Assembly (NCBI GenBank): GCA_947247005.1
Contig: OX365944.1
Location: forward strand, 4,104,501-4,168,500
Length of the DNA stretch: 64,000 nt
DNA from: Spisula solida
Taxonomy: Eukaryota > Mollusca > Bivalvia > Venerida > Mactridae
Direction: 5' to 3'
The position numbers and the translations under genes are program-made. The notes under the pieces were generated by a model, which made no database searches, had not been told where the DNA came from, and saw only the letters and a program-made list of their open reading frames with translations. Every line of letters begins with the position of its first letter. The stretch's first letter is position 1. Of this stretch, positions 42,901-57,900 are shown in pieces.

Positions 42901-45900
42901 TCTCCATTATAAATCTCATTAAAGACAGGTTGTTTTCAAAGAGATGAGGCAAGTCATTTGACTTACGTAATGCGTAATATATTATGTTAATCCAAAAGTC
43001 TAACTTCCTTTTCAGGGCTTAACTACCTTAAAGTTTATTCTCATCTTTTACTGGTGTATCTTAACTTACATAAATCACACAAAAATGAAAAAAAAACAGA
43101 TGTTTGTAAACCATGTATGCCTCAAATGCAGCCAAATAGTTCTTAATCTTAAAGGTCACAGCAACCTTGACCTATGACCCACTGACCTCAAAATCAATAG
43201 GGGTCATTTACTGTTGCTGGCTAACCTTCTTGTAAAGTTTGAAGATCCTCGGGCAAAGCGTTGCTGAGTTATTGAACAGAAACCATTTGGTCTACCAACC
43301 GACTGTCCTACTAACCAACAGACTGACTCACACAAAGATTGGGGCTATAAATTACCTGAAGATCGGTATCCCTAGCAACGATTCTGTTGAAACTGTTTGT
43401 GATGGTGAAGTTAACCGGTTCATCCTCATTGACATTCAATCTCAAATCATCAAATGGAACAAAGAATGTAACTGAATCACGTATCACCTCAACAGTGACT
43501 CCTACTTGACTCGTTTCGGGGGGGAATTCAAAATTGTCTGAAGCCGTCACAAATAACTGCAAAATGACAAAGTAAAATTTGAAATTGGTTTTTTTATACA
43601 GCATAATTATGCAAACTAAAAATATATTTATGAGGACTTAAAATCTCAGAAGATTGATTTTGACATGGAGGTAAGATGCATATAAATATTTATTTCTTTA
43701 TACTAGGAATATCATTTTTTAAACCAAACATCAAGTGTGTCTCAAGAAATTATTTTTAGAGGCTCATAGACACAACAAGTAATAATGATATGTACATGTT
43801 TATTTATTCGTTTGTGTCTTTTCCCTTGTAGCCAGAGGTCATTGGCCAATTAGGCAGGGATAAAACTGAATGGCCACGCACTATGACTGACTCAGTTAAA
43901 CGGTAGTTTGTGTATCACGTGGGAATAGAGAAATGTCTTAAGCCCAAAGTTATATCTCCAAATTGGGTATTTGGTAAAGAGGTATTATGATAGGCAAACC
44001 AAAATACTCAACCTCCTCAACACCTACTTCAAGTTTGTTTTCGTTGAACCGAATAAATTTCTCGAGTGACCTTGACAACACTGCTTTGAGATTGTTGCCA
44101 TGTTTAGTATGATAAGCAACTCACTCACCTGATACTGGGAATTAGGTGCATCAGCTAGGACATCTCCTTTGATGAATAAAGCTCCAGAAGTAGGTTGAAT
44201 ATCAAAGAGGTCATTGTCACTGATGCTGTATGTTATTCTGTCCTGTAAACAACAACATTCATATATTGTAAACTACAACATTCATATACCAGGGATGGTA
44301 TTCAATATTGATCTTACTTGACTTAAGTATAAGGACAACCAATCAGATCACACCATATTTAACTCTTGGTCAGTAACAGGCTATATGATGGCTATCCTTG
44401 TTCCGCAATTAAATAAGATCAATAGTGAATTCCAACCCTGTATTATAAACAAGCAACATTTATATATTGTAAATAAAACCACACTTTATAAGTGCAACAC
44501 CATAAAGTAGTTTATGTTGTGGGTCCATACCATATGATACTATGTATATTGATGTGTAAACACAGGCTGGTAGTGGATACTTTGTTTCAGTTGTGTTACT
44601 TTGGACTCTTTGAGTTTCTTTTGAGTATTACTCCTAACACATATCTTCAGCTGTTGTTCTTTGTTGACAAGATTTCAAGATAAGTTCCTTTTAACATAAA
44701 AACATTAATATATTGTAAAAAAAGCAACATTCAAATATTGTAAAAAGCATCACCATTGATGCTTCATATCTTGTCAAACAACAAACATCAACCACATTTT
44801 ATCTTGACGTAAAATAACAACATTTTTATCTTGTAAAACAACAATGCCTATATTATGACTTTTAAACTGCTAACAGCTAATAGCAAGCACTAGCCAACTT
44901 TACTAACAGCTAATAGCTATGGCTTAACTTAATTGCTTTCTTATTTCGCATTGCTAGGTGATGGAACTTTTAAAACTTAACAGATTTATTTGAAATGGCT
45001 GAAACCATGAAATATTGAAGTGCTGTACAAAAGACTCACCAGAACGTCCCTGTCGGTGGCGACCACGGTACCAATGATGCGACCGGGCTTTGTTGTTTCG
45101 TCAATCCGGAATCTGTAGGAATTCTGACCAAAGACTGGTCCATTATCATTTCGGTTTACAGTTATTCTGATGGTTACATATTCCTTGGTTTCTGGGTAAC
45201 GGATATCGTACGCCATAACTGTCACCTGAACATAGAAATTGCATCAATTTGTTAAAAACAATTGCAACAGACCGCTCACATTTTATAATTTCATTCAACT
45301 ACAGGTAGTTCAATAGATAACACTTAATATGAAATATTAAAAACAATTGTGACAGCGTCTCATATTTTATGTGATATTGTGGATTTAATCATATCCATGC
45401 CATGTAAACATTGAAAAGCGAAAGATAGTTACTGCAAAAAATGAAGGCAGCACTCAACCAAGCACAGAAAACATAAAAACATCACGACACAATTACACGA
45501 CACACAGCTGAATGAGAAATTGAACGAAACTTACATTGTATTCGAACACGTTCCTCTGAGATCTGTTGAATGGACGGACTGTTTCGATGACAGCACTATC
45601 GCCAGTTTCACGGAGTGCAAAGTATCCTACACCATTGCCCATTCCAGTCATTTCATACACAATTCTACCCTGTAAACGGTCACAGTAATACATGTATAAA
45701 TCAATTATTCAGGTCAGTCACTTATTTATATAAGATTATGTACGTAAATTATTAATAATGTCTTATTTTGATAGATAATATGTGTATTAGTAGTGAGCAA
45801 TTCTGGAGTTTGTCTTGTTTTATTTTATTTATGTATGTCACAATATAATCACGAAATGTAATCCTCTAGATTAATTAACCGCCAAAATATAATACAACTG

Positions 45901-48900
45901 TTCCCTCTACAATCTTTTGCAAACAAACAAAATTTTGACACCACCAAATAATATGTAACTAAAATCCATGAAACTTAATACCCACGAAAATAAGTTATTT
46001 TACAGTATGTGGCGGCACACATACGTATTTATTCCTACGGTATTTCAGCAAAAAGCTTGGAAATAAAGGATATGCTCGGCATTTTAATAAACAACAAGAC
46101 TGCGTTCAATAAACGCTAATGTCACCATTGAAGCTTTGTCCATAAATAAGCTAAGTCAATCAGGGGCCATTATTCTGTTACAATGTTGGATAGTGTTACA
46201 TGGCTTCGATAAGGTAAGGAGCTTATAATGGTAAACAAGTATGTCAAGTTGGAAGGCAATGCCTTGATGTAAGACAAAATTTGGGTTAACAAGAATTGGA
46301 AGCTTAATAAGTCCAAAATTAGGTCAATGTGAAGGTCAAAATGAGGTTAGGTGATATAGGTGTGTGGATAATGTTCAAATACAGCATCCATGCAAGTATG
46401 AAAGCTTTGTAGCAAGCCATATTAATGCTAGAAGAAACGGCCAATTTGGGTTAAACGAGGGTTTGGCCTTTCAATAAGTCTAAGTCTAAAATTAGGTCAA
46501 GGTGAAGGTCAAAATGAGGTCAGGTGATACAGGAGTGTGAGGAGTATTCATATTCAACATCCATGCAAGTATGAAAGCTTTGTAGCAAGCCATATTAATG
46601 CTAGAAGAAACGGTAAATTTGGGTTAACCAAGGGTTTGGCTCTTCAATAAGTCCAAGTCCAAAATTAGGTCAAGGTGAAGGTAAAAAATGGGGTTAGGTG
46701 TTACAGGCCTATTGAGAGTTTTCATAAACAACACCCATGCAAGTATGGAAGCTTTGTAGCAAGCCATAATAATGCTAGAAGAAACTGTCAATTTGGGTTA
46801 ATCGGACAGACTGACGGAATCACTATATGCCTCCAGATCTATTGATACGGGGGCATAAAAAAATGGAAGACATGCATATTTCCCAGAATGCAATATTTCC
46901 CAGAATGCAATATTTCCCGGAATGCAATATAAAGCATGCATACCTCCCTGTCTTCATCAATGTCCTGATCAGTGGCTCTGATTGTGACAACTTGAGATCC
47001 TACAGCGATATTCTCTGAGATTTGTCTAGATATTATACCATTGAATTGATCAGAGAATTCTGGTGTGTAGGTATCGTACTCTACGTTAATGTTGAGTGTA
47101 CCCTGGTTGAACTTTTCTGGGAGACGCTGATCACGTATATTGATGGTAGTCTGTGAAAGAATGGAATAATATTATGGTATATAATAAGAAATGTGTATAG
47201 GTTATAGATATCATTAGTATCTGTAAGTACATTATACCATACCCACGAAATATAATACCCAAGAAATATAATACCCACGAAATAAAATACCCACGAAATA
47301 TAATACCCACGAAATATAATACCCACAAAATATAATACCCACAAAATATAATACCCAAGAAATATAATACCCAAGAAATATAATACCCACGAAATATAAT
47401 ACCCTAGAAATATAATACCCATGAAATATAATACCCACGAAATATAATACCCAAGAAATATAATACCCACAAAATATAATACCCAAGAAATATAATACCC
47501 ACGAAATAAAATACCCACGAAATATAATACCCACAAAATATAATACCCAAGAAATATAATACCCACGAAATATAATACCTACGCAATATAATACCCACAA
47601 AATATAATACCCAAGAAATATAATACCCACGAAATATAATACCCACAAAATATAATACCCAAGAAATATAATACCCAAGAAACATAATACCCACGAAATA
47701 TAATACCCACGAAATATAATACCCAAGAAATATAATACCCACGAAAAATAATACCCACGAAATATAATACCCACGAAATAAAATACCCAAGAAATATAAT
47801 ACCCACGAAATAAAATACCCAAGAAATATAATACCCAAGAAATATAATACCCACAAAATATAATACCCAAGAAATATAATACCCACGAAATATAATACCC
47901 ACAAAATATAATACCCAAGAAATATAATACCCACGAAATAAAATACCCACGAAATATAATACCCACAAAATATAATACCCAAGAAATATAATACCCACGA
48001 AATATAATACCCACGAAATATAATACCCACAAAATAAAATACCCAAGAAATATAATACCCACGAAATATAATACCCACAACATATAATACCCAAGAAATA
48101 TAATACCCACGAAATATAATACCCAAGAAATATAATACCCACGAAATATAATACCCACAAAATATAATACCCAAGAAATGCAATACCCATGAAATATAAT
48201 ACCCACGAAATATATACCAACAAAATATAATACCCTCGAAATATAATACCCACAAATTCATGACCCCACAAAATATAATACCCACAAATTCATGACCCCA
48301 CAAAATATAATACCCACAAATTCATGACCCCACAAAATATAATACCCACAAATTCATGACCCCACAAAATATAATACCCTCAAAATATAATACCCACAAA
48401 ATCTAATAACCATGAAATTAATACCCAAGAAATGTCATACCAAGAAATGTAATACCCACAAATTCATGACCCACTAAATGTAACACTCACAATATGCAAT
48501 ACCCACAAAATTTAATATGCAAAAAATATAATACCCAAGAAATGTCATACCAAGAAATATAATACCCATGAAATGTCATACACACAAATTCATGTGCCCA
48601 CAAAATTTAATACCCAAGAAATATAATAACAAAGAAATGTTATACCCAAGAAATGTAATACCCAAGAAATGTAATACCCACAAAATGTAATACCCAAGAA
48701 ATGTAATACCCACAAAATGTAATACCCATGAAATATAATACCCATGAAATATAATACCCACAAAATGTAATACCCACAAAATGTAATACCCACAAAATGT
48801 AATACCCACGAAATGTAGTACCCACAAAATGTAACACCCACAAAATGTCTTACCCACGAAATGTATTACCCATGAAATGTAATCCCCAAAAAGTGTAATA

Positions 48901-51900
48901 CCCGTGAAATATAATATAATGATTTTACAGTGTGACATTGGTATAGATATTTACTTGGAATGTAGGTGTTCCATTTCCTCGAAGATCGCCCATCAGCCAA
49001 ACACCACCTTCCAACCAGTCGATATCAAACATCTCAGGTGCACCCTCACCAGATAGTGTATACATAATTGTATCCTGTAATATCGAATTAATTACATTAG
49101 ATACACAAATATGATTTGTATGCATGGTATGACATTTTATTACGTACATGTACACGTACGTCAATGTATTATCACAAAATTTAATACTGGAATACAACAC
49201 ACCAGACAACATTTTCTGTATCATGCATGTTCGGTTTTCTGAATCCGTTTCATGCATGTTCAATGTGTTATACGCCAAACATATGTTGAACATTGAATAA
49301 GATTCAGCTTTACACAAACTACTCAAGATAGAACAGCCCAACGGATCAACATAGTTACATAGAAATGTTAGCGAATACAGTGAAAATCAATCCCTTGAGA
49401 AAATGTCCTGATTTTACAGTATAAATGTACATACCCCGTCAGCATCAGTTGCTGAAGCCATGTGGATCATATCTTGAGGATCATGGTAATCAAAGATATT
49501 CACAGAAACGAATGGTTGAAGAAGCTCGGGTGTGTACAGGTTACGTACAACAGTAATGTATAGAGGAACAGTCACCTTCTTACTGGGGTAAGCTTCATCA
49601 TATACTTGTATCCTAGCCTGAAAAACAAACGTCAGTAATATTTATCATACTGTATTATTACTTTATAATAATTTATTTTATATTGATTGTGAAACTTGTT
49701 TGTACAACTTGTACTCTCGACACCTCATTCCTGATGACATCCATCACCACAAGGGTATGAGAGACAGTATCACTCTCGACACCTCATTTCTGATGTCATC
49801 CATCACCACGAGGGTATGAGAGATGGTATTAATTACACTTGACACCTCAACCAATGGAGCAATATAAACTGTTAAATATGAAATATGATCACCATAACTA
49901 TTCTCTTAAAAAAGGTAATAATTAGCGGACAGGAAATTCAGCACTTGTGGGAAACAGTTTAGCACGAAATACGACATCCCACTTGGATGGCCAGCCTCCT
50001 CACACTTACAGTAAAGTTTGTTGTAACCTGTCCAATTAACGACTTTGCCAACGTGACGATCGCTTTGTTGGAGAATGCATCTTTTCTGGCAGAGAAGAAA
50101 ACTGGGGCACTAAGATCTCCAACCACTTCATACACCAGTGTACCCTGTAAATAGAGAGAACATAACATTACTGTAATGTTTACCTTTCATACACACTAAA
50201 TACAGTATTTTAAATACTGTTGTAAGTCCCACTGGTTAATAGTATTTCAGTCATGTGGAGACTTCCCTGTTACATAATAGTATTTCAGTCATGTGGAGAC
50301 TATCCTGTTACATAATAGTATTTCAGTCATGTGGAGACTATCCTGTTACATAATAGTATTTCAGTCATGTGGAGACTTCCCTGTTACATAATAGTATTTC
50401 AGTCATGTGGAGACTATCCTGTTACATAATAGTATTTCAGTCATGTGGAGACTATCCTGTTACATAATAGTATTTCAGTCATGTGGAGACTTCCCTGTTA
50501 CATAATAGTATTTCAGTCATGTGGAGACTATCCTGTTACATAATAGTATTTCAGTCATGTGGAGACTACCCTGTTACATAAATGATGATGCAAACATCGG
50601 ACGAAGCAGCCATTACCTGGAACTAACTAAGCTGAGCATCAAGCAAGGGATCATTTTTAATGACTATGGTATGTTGTAGCCTAGGATAGACCCTAGACCT
50701 CTTGCACTCAAAGTGGATGCTCTTCACTAGTCTTTCAAGGTGGACAATTCACATTTTAAGATGTAAGTTCTATGGTATTTTATTAACAAACTAGCGTTAC
50801 TCTTTTGGCATAATCTTATTGATAAAATATAAAAAAAAAAAAAAAAAAAAAAAACTTACAGCAAAGGCATCTGGATCAGCTGCTTCAATCTGAGTGAATA
50901 CATTTGATCCGACCGGTAAATTCTCGGGTATTTCAACTGAGTACGAATCTTGTACAAATGCTGGTGGGCTATCAAATACAACTTGTACACTGATTGTAGC
51001 AATCGTCGACTTCCTCAGCCTTTCTGGTAGTGTGTCTTCAGCTCGAACTTGGAACTAAAATATCAACAAGGGAGGTAACTATTTATAGCTTAAAATCGAT
51101 AAAATGCTTCCCAACCACCCCAATTCAATCTGGAGTCTCCAGAATTAAACTAATATCAACAAGGGAGATTACCATGCCATAATAAACTCTTAATTCTTTC
51201 TGTAATAATGATCTCCCTTCGTATCTCCCTTCATAAATATATAACAATCCTTACATGGACAGTGAAGATACCAATAGTTGAAATACATTTGGAATGGTTA
51301 TACATGTTTATATTGTATAGCGACAAAAAACTAGTTTATTGGATGATAATCGTTATCTACCCAGAACTCCCAACATAGTGTTGATAGGTCGATCCAAATT
51401 ATGTCAGTAAACAGTGAAATAAATCTTTGGAAACAAATATTTTCAAAAAACATAATTATGAAAATATATGATTTATATGTTTCATAATGCATCTCTATAA
51501 TTGTAGAAATGGGTCGAATTACTTACAACATAGTTAGTTCTGGTTGGTCCTTCATTAAGGCGTCTCTTCAGCAAGATTTGACCTGTCGTGCTTTCCAAGA
51601 TAAATGTCTCTGAATCTTCAATATCCCAGTTTTGATCTTTGACGTATCTCACTCTGTCCTGTGAAAATACAAAAAAATCTTCGTTTACAGAGCAAATGCA
51701 CATTACACACTTACCATTTAATTAAATACAGTTGTCTGTTGTTTAGATAAAATCTACTGAGACAACCCTATGTGCAAGATAATCAAGCACAGTGATAGTA
51801 AAATGAATTAAAACAACTACAAAATTAACTTACGCACTATAAGGACAAATCTTAGGAAAACATCAACCTATGCTATAAGGATAAAATCAGAGAAACAACT

Positions 51901-54900
51901 TTATTTTATGCAATAAGGACAAAATCCCAGGAAACCAGTAACTTCGAACAAAATCATAGGAAACCATTAACAAAATCCTATGACTATGTTAACTTACATT
52001 ATCACTATCGGTGGCGTTTAAGTCCACAATGACTGAGCCTACAGGTAGGTCCTCATCGATAATCCTTACATAGCTCAGTTCATCGTTGTCGTATCGAACC
52101 TCTCCTGGATTCCTATCCACACTGACTGTCACCGTACTGGTGGCTTGATCCTCAGGATATATACTGTCATAGGCAATCACTTCAAACTATAAATAAACAA
52201 GAGATGTTTGTAAAACTAGTATATCCCCAGTTGGAAGCCCAATAGTCAGAAATGGTAAAGGTCAAAATCAATAGGGGTCATCTACAGTTGATGATCAACC
52301 TCCATGTATAGTTTAAAGATCTTAGGGCAAAGCGTTCTTGAGTTATTGAACGGAAACCAATTGGTCTACCGACAGACAGACAGACCGATCTACATGTGCA
52401 AAGCAATATTCCCTCCACATCACAGATGGGGGGGGGGGGGATAAAAATAAAACTGAATGTAAAAAGCAATTTTTAATGGATCAATTGCTATAATGGTATT
52501 TTAAGTATATATTTTCAAATTCCTGTGAGCCAATGAACAAACAGACATATCAACATGGTGACTCCAGTATACCCCCATCAGACTTCATTAATTTTGCAAT
52601 GACTTGAGTTCTACGAATACATATATGTATACTGTATGTAAATACAAGCAAAATTAGAAATGTTTGTAAGACACGTATGCTTCCTACTCAGTACTGGGAG
52701 CTAAATAATTTCACTCATGTTGAAGGTCACAAGTTTGACCCTTGACCCCAAAAGCAATAGGATTCAATTAAAGGTTATGAATCACTTCCATACCATATTT
52801 AAGGTAGTATTCATCAATCGAACATGGACTTACAGACAGATGGACGGACAGTGCAAAACCAATAAAAGTATGATAAAATTAGAGGCTTACCTCATAGAGT
52901 TCAGCAAAGTTTCCATCCATGCCAATATCCTTGATTACTGTAACACTTCCATTAGATGTATCAATGTCAAAGAATGAGCTGGATGAACCAAACTGTCCTG
53001 TTTTACCGTAAACCATCACACCCTGTAAAATATCAAATTATGTAATGAATATCAAAGTATGTAATAAAATATCATAGTATGTAATAAATATCAAAGTATG
53101 TAATAAATATCAAAGTATGTAATAAAATATCATAGTATGTAATAAAATATCAAAGTATGTAATAAAATATCATAGTATGTAATAAATATCAAAGTATGTA
53201 ATAAATATCAAAGTATGTAATATAATAATTGCATTGATTTTGTAGTGTTAGGGTGCAAAAACGCTATGATACATATGAATGGCTATAGAATACAACCTTG
53301 TTAGAACAACACCCTTTATAAACTGCAAATATTGGCCCTTGCCTAGAGGTACACCCCTTATAAGCTGCAAATATTGGCCCTTGCCTAGAGGTACACCCCT
53401 TATAAGCTGCAAATATTGGCCCTTGCCTAGAGGTACACCCCTTATAAGCTGCAAATATTGGCCCTTGTCTAAAGGTACACCCCTTATAAGCTGCAAATAT
53501 TGGCCCTTGCCTAGAGGTACACCCCTTATAAGCTGCAAATATTGGCCCTTGTCTAAAGGTACACCCCTTATAAGCTGCAAATATTGGCCCTTGTCTAAAG
53601 GTACACCCCTTATAAGCTGCAAATATTGGCCCTTGCCTAGAGGTACACCCCTTATAAGCTGCAAATATTGGCCCTTGCCTAGAGGTACACCCCTTATAAG
53701 CTGCAAATATTGGCCCTTGTCTAAAGGTACACCCCTTATAAGCTGCAAATATTGGCCCTTGCCTAGAGGTACACCCCTTATAAGCTGCAAATATTGGCCC
53801 TTGCCTAGAGGTACACCCCTTATAAGCTGCAAATATTGGTCCTTGCCTAGAGGTATACCCCTTATAAGCTGCAAATATTGGCCCTTGCCTAGAGGTACAC
53901 CCCTTATAAGCTGCAAATATTGGTCCTTGCCTAGAGGTACACCCCTTATAAGCTGCAAATATTGGCCCTTGCCTAGAGGTACACCCCTTATAAGCTGCAA
54001 ATATTGGTCCTTGCCTAGAGGTATACCCCTTATAAGCTGCAAATATTGGCCCTTGCCTAGAGGTACACCCCTTATAAGCTGCAAATATTGGTCCTTGCCT
54101 AGAGGTACACCCCTTATAAGCTGCAAATATTGGTCCTTGCCTAGAGGTACACCCCTTATAAGCTGCAAATATTGGTCCTTGCCTAGAGGTATACCCCTTA
54201 TAAGCTGCAAATATTGGCCCTTGCCTAGAGGTAGTTGTATTACAAAGGTTACATTTATTATATTAAATATTGGCTGAGGGTTTTGAATGTGTTGTTGAAG
54301 AAAGGTTGTTGTTCTACAGAGGGCCTTGTTGTAGAAGTTGTACTGTATGTTATACAGCAAGTTTTACAGACAAGTTTTGGGAAAGTTGTCCAAACAAGTT
54401 TTTATGAAAGATACTCTTACAAGTTTCAGGAAAAGTTGTCGGATTGGCTGAGGGAGAAAAGTCGGTGATAAAATTCACTTACACGAAGATCAGAATCTCT
54501 AGCTTCTGTGTTGATAACCAGATCTCCGGTCATTGCCATTCTATCGACAGTTCTAAAGTATGGAGTACGGAGGAATACTGGAGAAACAGTGTTATGTTTC
54601 ACGGTAATTCTAGCGACGGCTGTAGCACAATGTTGGTACGCACCTCTATCATCACACACTCGAAGACTGGCCTGAAAATATAATAAAAACAATAATTACA
54701 GCTTAACTGTTTTAAGAACAAATCATCATGAGTGGTAAAGGCAAATGTTCGATACTTTTTTTCTCATTCTTTATTACTTTGAAATACATTCATGCTATGG
54801 TTTATAACAACACTGACAAAAATGCATTCAAAGTTGTTGTCTTTTAAAGTTCCATACGTGTTCAAGTCAATAAACCAATCTTCCAGCAAGCATACACAGT

Positions 54901-57900
54901 GAAATAAGAAAAAATGATTTGCTAACAATTTATCTAGACTATTATAGTAAGTGAAATTTTCAGCCAACAATGAATGCTAAAAAGATAAGAGTTGGCTAAT
55001 ATTTTATATTTCTGCTCACTTAAATGCCTGAAATTAAAAACTTGCATCCACACTTTTATTTAGTACTGTAAAGTTAGTAATATTAGTGGTGGATCAATTT
55101 TCATGGATTTTGTGGATGAACTAGACCACGAAAATAAATCCCCTCAATTATTCGACAAAAAAAAATACGTAACAAGAAAATTCTTTCAATACATGTATTT
55201 AAAATCCACGAATTTAAGAAACCACCAAATTATCATTTTTTTAAATTACCAAAATCTCCAAAATTTAGTTCCCGCAAAAATTAATGATTTGACAGTATGA
55301 AGTTATAACGGATTAGAGGTATACTTACAGTGAACAGGGAGGTTGTAGTCTCCTGGAGCGGAAACTTCAAGGTGATAAGACCAGTAGATGGATTCATGTA
55401 GAAGAATTGACCAGTCAATGGATCAATAATGGAGTATTCAAGAGTATCCTAGTGATATGAAACAAGCATAGAATAAAATATAATATTACACACTTTGGTA
55501 TACATTGTTTTAGTCAAATATGGCCCCTATCTCCCATAGCATGTCAACTTGAGCTAAATTTTATCTCAAATAATGTCATTTATCTTTAAGGTGATTTCTA
55601 TGAGAGGTTGGAGTCAACATTGGCATCATAACACAGAAACATCATTCTGAGTTTATTACAATAAATTTCAAGAGTTTGTACATCAGACCTTTAAATTCGT
55701 GTTTGTATTACATCTTGAGCATCCTTGTGATGCTCCTAGCTTATGAAAACATACAACCAGGGTTATAAATATAATCAAGATATCATCTGTGAAATTATGT
55801 TAACAGAATATCGATGATTAAGTTACGGTAAAATCGCCGCACTATAATATCATACAGTAACAATGAAATATTAAGACTTACGCCATCTGGGTCTGTAGCT
55901 GTTGCTTGTACAACCGATGCACCCAGCTGATGGGTGTCCCATATTTCAACATTCAATGCATTCAGATTGATGAAATTTGGACGGCCTGAGTTACGTGTCA
56001 CTTGTATCTGTAGTACTCCTTCATCAAATGTCATTGGATAAATTGAATCGTAAACTCGAACTTTCAACTGAAAAAGGAAAACATCATACGTAGGTAGTTT
56101 AAAAACAAAAAGTTTAAAAAAACAAGTATGGCATGCATATGTTTGTCTGCTTTTTGAATATATCATTTTCCGTGAGCAAATTGTGCATTATTAATAAATC
56201 GGTCCTTTAGATTTGTGTTTGTATTGCATCTCCAGCGTCTATGTGATGCACCCTGCTTATGCAAACATACCACCAGGATAGGGTTATAAATACAGACAAG
56301 ATATCAACTGTGAAATTATGCTAATCTGAAAACTTCACTGAAATGCCTTTAAACTGCTATCACTTTAAAGGGTCTTAAAAGTGTGATTTAGCTATATATA
56401 GCAGTTACCTAAGTTTATATTCTTATGCAAAAATATGCAGAAGGATCTACAGCTGAAATTCATGGATCATTTATTCCAAATGCTTTAAAAAACAATATAT
56501 AAAGAACAAAAACTCAGTTAAGTGATAACTATATGATAAAATTACAATTTTAACAATACTTATAAAAATACGGTTACACCTATTTAACCTTCTCGAAATG
56601 GTGTATATTGAATTCAGTACGGTAGCTAACTCACTTCATATGTATCTCTCAAATCGGCTCGAAGTTGACCATTAGGTTGTACTGACACCAAGGCAGTATT
56701 TCCCACAGTGTCGATCTTGAAAAAGGACGCAGCTATTCCATAAATTTCGTCAGTTACAACTTCAAACACCAAGGCACCCTGAAAGTGAATAATTGAAATA
56801 TATCAAATAATGATACATGTAGAACCTGTTTTGATATATGGTTTAAGTAACTTTGATCTACACGTAAAAAAGTCATATGTAGACTTCTTTACATGTACAT
56901 GTTCTACTAAAACTTTCATACGAGTCAAGGAATCTCACTCCAGGTCCATATTACGTTTATTGATTTTCTCAGCTTTTATGCCAAATTTAACCAAAACAAA
57001 ATAAAAACAAATTTTGCAAAAAAGATACCTCGGTGACATACGGTATATACCTCGGTGACATACGGTATATATTTATTGCATAATTTTTAAGATCTATATC
57101 ACTAAGCTTACTTAACAAAATATTTAAAAAGTTTAATGAAGGAAAAAAAGTTATAAGACTTTTTCCTTGATGCATTAAATATGAAGTGGGTGGGGTAAAA
57201 GAACTTAATATAATAAAACAAACAGATGGATACAAACCTTCAGATCTGGGTCAGTTGCCTCGACAGTGAAGAATGCACCTTCTGCTGAAGTTCTATTTTC
57301 TAGAAGACCGACTGTGGTTGGTAGATTTAAGATATCTGGCGGGAATGAGTCACGTAGGACGGTAATTCTAACCAGAGCTGTATCAGTCTGCTCTGGGTTT
57401 CGTTGATCTGAAGCTTCGATCGTTAACTGAAATAGTAAAACAAGCATTGTTTTTGTTGTCTTTAAATTATTCAATTGAAATAATAAACCTTATTTATAAA
57501 AGCTGTTATCATAATAATACATGCTATTTTTATGTTAAGCATTGAGTTCTCCACCGAATTTTAGAAACAAAGTTAAAAGTGAAGTTCTTACTTACATAAA
57601 CTCTCTAAACCAAAAAAAAGTTAAATTAATGGAAAATTAACAAGAGCCCCTTTTGGGCCCTAAGTCGCTCACACAATTGCTCACTCATGTTATATTTCCA
57701 TTAGGTCCAGACAGCAATTTTTTTAAATTTCAAACATTTCGCGTAAACATGCAAAGAAATAAATCAGTGGCCTTACTTCATATGTAGTCTGACTACTTCC
57801 CTCTAGACTTCCAATGATGCTGAAGTTACCACTGTATGGATACAATAAGAATTTCTCCTTGTCATCACCAGAAACAATTCTGTACTTCACGATATCCTGG

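Noticed and set aside
47081..48303. Minus-strand frames of up to 324 codons rich in YYISWVLYF
   Set aside because: Product of a 16-bp tandem array. All three frames look the same, and there is no start context or homology. It resembles a membrane protein only by composition.
53248..54360. Frames of 370 (minus) and 332 (plus) codons
   Set aside because: 42-bp minisatellite translated. Not a gene.
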